From: Manis javanica
Taxonomy: Eukaryota > Chordata > Mammalia > Pholidota > Manidae
Assembly: GCF_040802235.1 (NCBI RefSeq)
Contig: NC_133163.1
Coordinates: forward strand, 67,312,001 to 67,376,000
Direction: 5' to 3'
DNA: 64,000 bases
Program-made: the position numbers and the translations under genes
Shown here: positions 62,930 through 64,000 of the stretch, piece after piece
How positions within the stretch are numbered: the first letter of the stretch is position 1
How the letters are laid out: every line of letters starts with the position of its first letter
The notes under the pieces: generated by a model
Databases searched by the model: none
Seen by the model: the letters and a program-made list of their open reading frames with translations, nothing else
What the model was told of the DNA's origin: nothing

Positions 62930-63440
62930 CACATCATATATGCTGTACTTATGTTTTGTGTGTATACAGATATACACATAAGTAGTTTGACTTCTGCTTT
63001 TTTTCTGCCTGTTTTGTAAACTTTTTTTTATATCATTCAGTTACTCAAAGCTACAATTAATGCATGCATTAAGACTATTAAACAGATGTGATGCATTGTA
63101 AACTATCCCCTTATTACTGGCTACTGTGACTGAGTAACATTTTAAACTGTATGACACACAATGTTACAGTCAATATCTATTTACATGTTCTTGTTTCTGT
63201 TTCTTTGATTATTTGATTAGGATAGATCCTTGTACATGGTATTTAATGGTTCAAAGGATATGAACATTTTTAAAGTTGTTGATACATAGTGCTAAATTAT
63301 CTTCCAAAATGGCACAAATTTATTTCCAACAGTATACCATATCATCACAGCTTTCATTGTTTTTTAAATTGTCATTTTAAATGTTTTAGCTATTTTTCTA
63401 AGTCAAAAATATATCATGTAAGTAAATCCTCCTTTTTCTA
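62930..63440 (-). mobile_element. Old L1 fragment, antisense
   Basis: taggatagatccttgtacat, aatggttcaaaggatatgaa and taaattatcttccaaaatgg read as the antisense of an old L1 (L1MC/ME type). It lies to the right of G2E3 exon 12. Confidence 0.6.
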
Positions 63441-63540
63441 AAATTGTTCAAAGCAATTTATTAATAAGTAACATTAACAACATCTGAATAATAAAATCTC
63501 CTTAATGGATAACCTTATATACTATATATTAGTAGTTACT

Positions 63541-63690
63541 TTTTTTTTACAGATGAAGAAACTGAGACCCAGAGAAGCCACAAAATTAATCTAAGGGTAT
63601 AAAGCTATTGAAGTACATGTGTACAAGCTGAATTCAGATTGTGTGACTGAAATTCATGTGCTCTGCACTGTACCAAAACTGCCTTGAGTT
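63541..63690 (-). repeat. MIR fragment
   Basis: acagatgaagaaactgagac then ccagagaagccacaaaatta, antisense MIR order. Confidence 0.65.
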
Positions 63691-64000
63691 AACATTACTG
63701 ATTATTTGGCGTGTTTTTTTTTAAAGGAGTTAAAAATTAAATTATGTGTACTATATTATTGTATATAGTACAAAAATGGTCCCTGGTAGTTTCTCAATTA
63801 TTTCAATGATGCTTCATGCAACAATGGGAGATTTTTAGGGAAATATAGGAGGAAATTCAAATAGAGTAAGTTTTCTCACTTTCTTTCGAATTTCCTATTA
63901 CAGCAAAAGTGACATAAAAGCTCCTAAAAAAAAATGCTAGAATTAACATTTTTGAGATGTGTTTTAATCACATTAATTCCTCACCAAAAGACAGGAAAGT

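Larger units (their letters stand above)
49486..64000 (-). other. G2E3: G2E3 gene, 3' portion: last four coding exons (HECT-like region)
   Basis: Four minus-strand exons joined in phase (182, 173, 191 and 257 nt) give 266 residues and a stop, matching the C terminus of human G2E3 (about 706 residues) as I remember it, ending in ESSHYIGH. G2E3 is a nuclear/nucleolar ubiquitin ligase linked to G2/M, DNA-damage response and embryonic survival. Its ligase activity is reported to reside in N-terminal PHD/RING-like fingers, while the C-terminal HECT domain is considered inactive. The window holds most of that HECT region; the PHD fingers and the remaining exons lie to the right. Numbering the exons 12-15 assumes a 15-exon gene. 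The gene lies upstream of SCFD1 in the same orientation, about 5.4 kb from its start codon. Confidence 0.94.

Overview
The window is nuclear DNA of a placental mammal: AT-rich, with long introns, GT-AG splice sites, one CpG island, and old L1, L2, MIR, hAT, Tigger and MLT1 repeats. I cannot fix the order or species. No young SINE of an obvious lineage is present, and the youngest elements are an L1 and a nested ~680 bp polyadenylated retroposon. The coding exons belong to two conserved genes, both on the minus strand and arranged tail-to-head, an arrangement I recall from human chromosome 14q12. All exon boundaries and translations below were worked out by hand from the reverse complement, and the phases close without a break.

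Right part (64000 down to 49486): the last four coding exons of G2E3, which encode the HECT-like C-terminal part of a PHD/HECT ubiquitin ligase of the G2/M and DNA-damage response. The rest of G2E3 lies to the right of the window. The middle (about 49485 to 44118) holds the G2E3 3' flank or 3' UTR and a ~5.4 kb spacer.

Left part (44117 down to 1): SCFD1 (SLY1), a Sec1/Munc18-family protein that works with syntaxin-5-type SNAREs in ER-Golgi transport. It starts in a CpG island at about 43.7-44.3 kb. Exons 1-14 encode residues 1-408 of a protein of about 640 residues, uninterrupted, with good splice signals. Exon 15 and later exons lie beyond the left edge. Intron 14 occupies bases 1-7778.

No bacterial, phage, CRISPR or tRNA/rRNA feature was seen. 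No undescribed gene system is evident. The most interesting unexplained structures are a lineage-specific-looking noncoding retroposon nested in an L1, near-identical direct repeats bracketing in-frame SCFD1 exon 5, a large inverted repeat around an L1 piece, a small 17-bp-TSD retrocopy near exon 8, and a UPRE/CRE-like motif plus an in-frame upstream ATG at the SCFD1 start.
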